Positions 6,402 through 6,770 of a stretch of DNA of 6,770 nt are shown one piece after another. Under the pieces are notes generated by a model that saw only the letters and a program-made list of their open reading frames with translations, was not told the DNA's origin and searched no databases. The stretch lies in contig JAIPFO010000212.1 in NCBI GenBank assembly GCA_021736565.1, positions 1 to 6,770 on the forward strand, read 5' to 3'. Positions within the stretch are counted from its first letter, which is position 1; every line of letters begins with the position of its first letter. Both the position numbers and the translations under genes were made by a program. Source of the DNA: Phycisphaerae bacterium. GTDB lineage: Bacteria > Planctomycetota > Phycisphaerae > Sedimentisphaerales > SM23-30.

Positions 6402-6770
6402 GTGCTAGCAGTATATCACATATATTTTTCACAGCCATTGTGGCTTCTGGCCGCCTTCATGCTCCTACCGATGATGTGGCTTTCATGGCCTCGGATGGCG
6501 GCCCTGGGCCCCAAGCGTCGGATCGCGGCGGTGATTTTGCGATGTGTGGTGATCTTGTTGCTGATCGGCTTGCTCGCCCGGCCGAAACTCACGCGTGAGA
6601 ATCAACATATAACCGTCATTTCTGTTCTGGACCGCAGCCTGTCTATTCCTGAAAATTTGCGTCAGGCGGGTAAGAATTATCTCGATATCGCATTAGCCCA
6701 AAAGGATCCCAAGGATAAAATTGGCATTATTGACATTGCGGAGGCCGCTGATATTCGGGAATTACCCAAC
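6402..6770 (+). CDS. BatA/VWA-domain membrane protein, 5' part only
   Basis: The first 123 codons are present; the gene runs off the window. The N-terminus matches the aerotolerance-regulator (BatA, PF07584-like) layout: a first TM near residues 11-27 (QPLWLLAAFMLLP), the basic joint GPKRR (36-40), and a second TM near 41-58. The VWA domain then begins with TVISVLDRSLS (71-81), in which Asp77, Ser79 and Ser81 form an intact DxSxS metal-ion adhesion (MIDAS) motif, so metal-dependent ligand binding is likely retained. Planctomycete proteins of this type often continue into a glutamine-amidotransferase-like domain, which cannot be seen here. The start is the GTG at 6402. The gene follows the permease-NHL stop by 18 nt, so it is surely co-transcribed. 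It is a probable partner of the DUF4175-like coiled-coil protein at the front of the operon. Confidence 0.8.
   Translation, partial: MLAVYHIYFSQPLWLLAAFMLLPMMWLSWPRMAALGPKRRIAAVILRCVVILLLIGLLARPKLTRENQHITVISVLDRSLSIPENLRQAGKNYLDIALAQKDPKDKIGIIDIAEAADIRELPN

Noticed and set aside
6371..6598. 75-codon + frame starting at the ATG at 6371
   Set aside because: It overlaps the end of the permease-NHL gene and the BatA-like gene in another frame; the GTG frame at 6402 encodes a clear BatA N-terminus and a MIDAS motif.
1..6770. CRISPR array, insertion sequence, tRNA or rRNA
   Set aside because: I saw no regularly spaced direct repeats, no transposase frame or terminal inverted repeats, and no tRNA or rRNA signatures on either strand.

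Overview
The window looks like bacterial chromosome with a Gram-negative-type envelope. About 0.9 kb without a convincing gene is followed by four genes, all on the + strand and closely spaced (gaps of 65, 43 and 18 nt), so they probably form one operon. The gene set is a membrane-anchored coiled-coil protein with a DUF4175-like layout, a COG1840-type substrate-binding lipoprotein, a double permease joined to an NHL propeller, and a BatA/VWA membrane protein. From memory, this combination best fits Planctomycetota or relatives. That assignment is inference, because no rRNA or marker gene is present.

Layout. Positions 1-300 are GC-rich (about 64% by eye), with small hairpins and a run of eight G. 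Positions 301-780 turn sharply AT-rich (about 32% over 301-540) and hold a palindrome overlapping a TTGACA box, a doubtful 58-codon ORF and a perfect TATAAT. The leader before the first gene contains a 10-bp hairpin followed by five T. CDS 939-2642 is a three-TM, Lys/Glu/Gln-rich coiled-coil protein with a cysteine cluster and a C-terminal motif I associate with proteins encoded near MoxR/VWA genes. CDS 2708-3826 is a substrate-binding lipoprotein related to the ferric-binding family. CDS 3870-6383 is a two-domain (FbpB-like) ABC permease that runs without a stop through a perfect lipobox into a six-bladed NHL propeller. CDS 6402-6770 is the start of a BatA/VWA protein, cut by the window end.

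How they may work together. The binding lipoprotein and permease are the capture and channel parts of an importer, but no ATPase gene is in the window. The coiled-coil and VWA proteins belong to a class usually tied to MoxR AAA+ ATPases and envelope or complex assembly. The operon therefore appears to link a transporter with a MoxR/VWA-type membrane apparatus. The most unusual feature is the permease-lipobox-NHL fusion, which could be a membrane polyprotein cut by lipoprotein signal peptidase.
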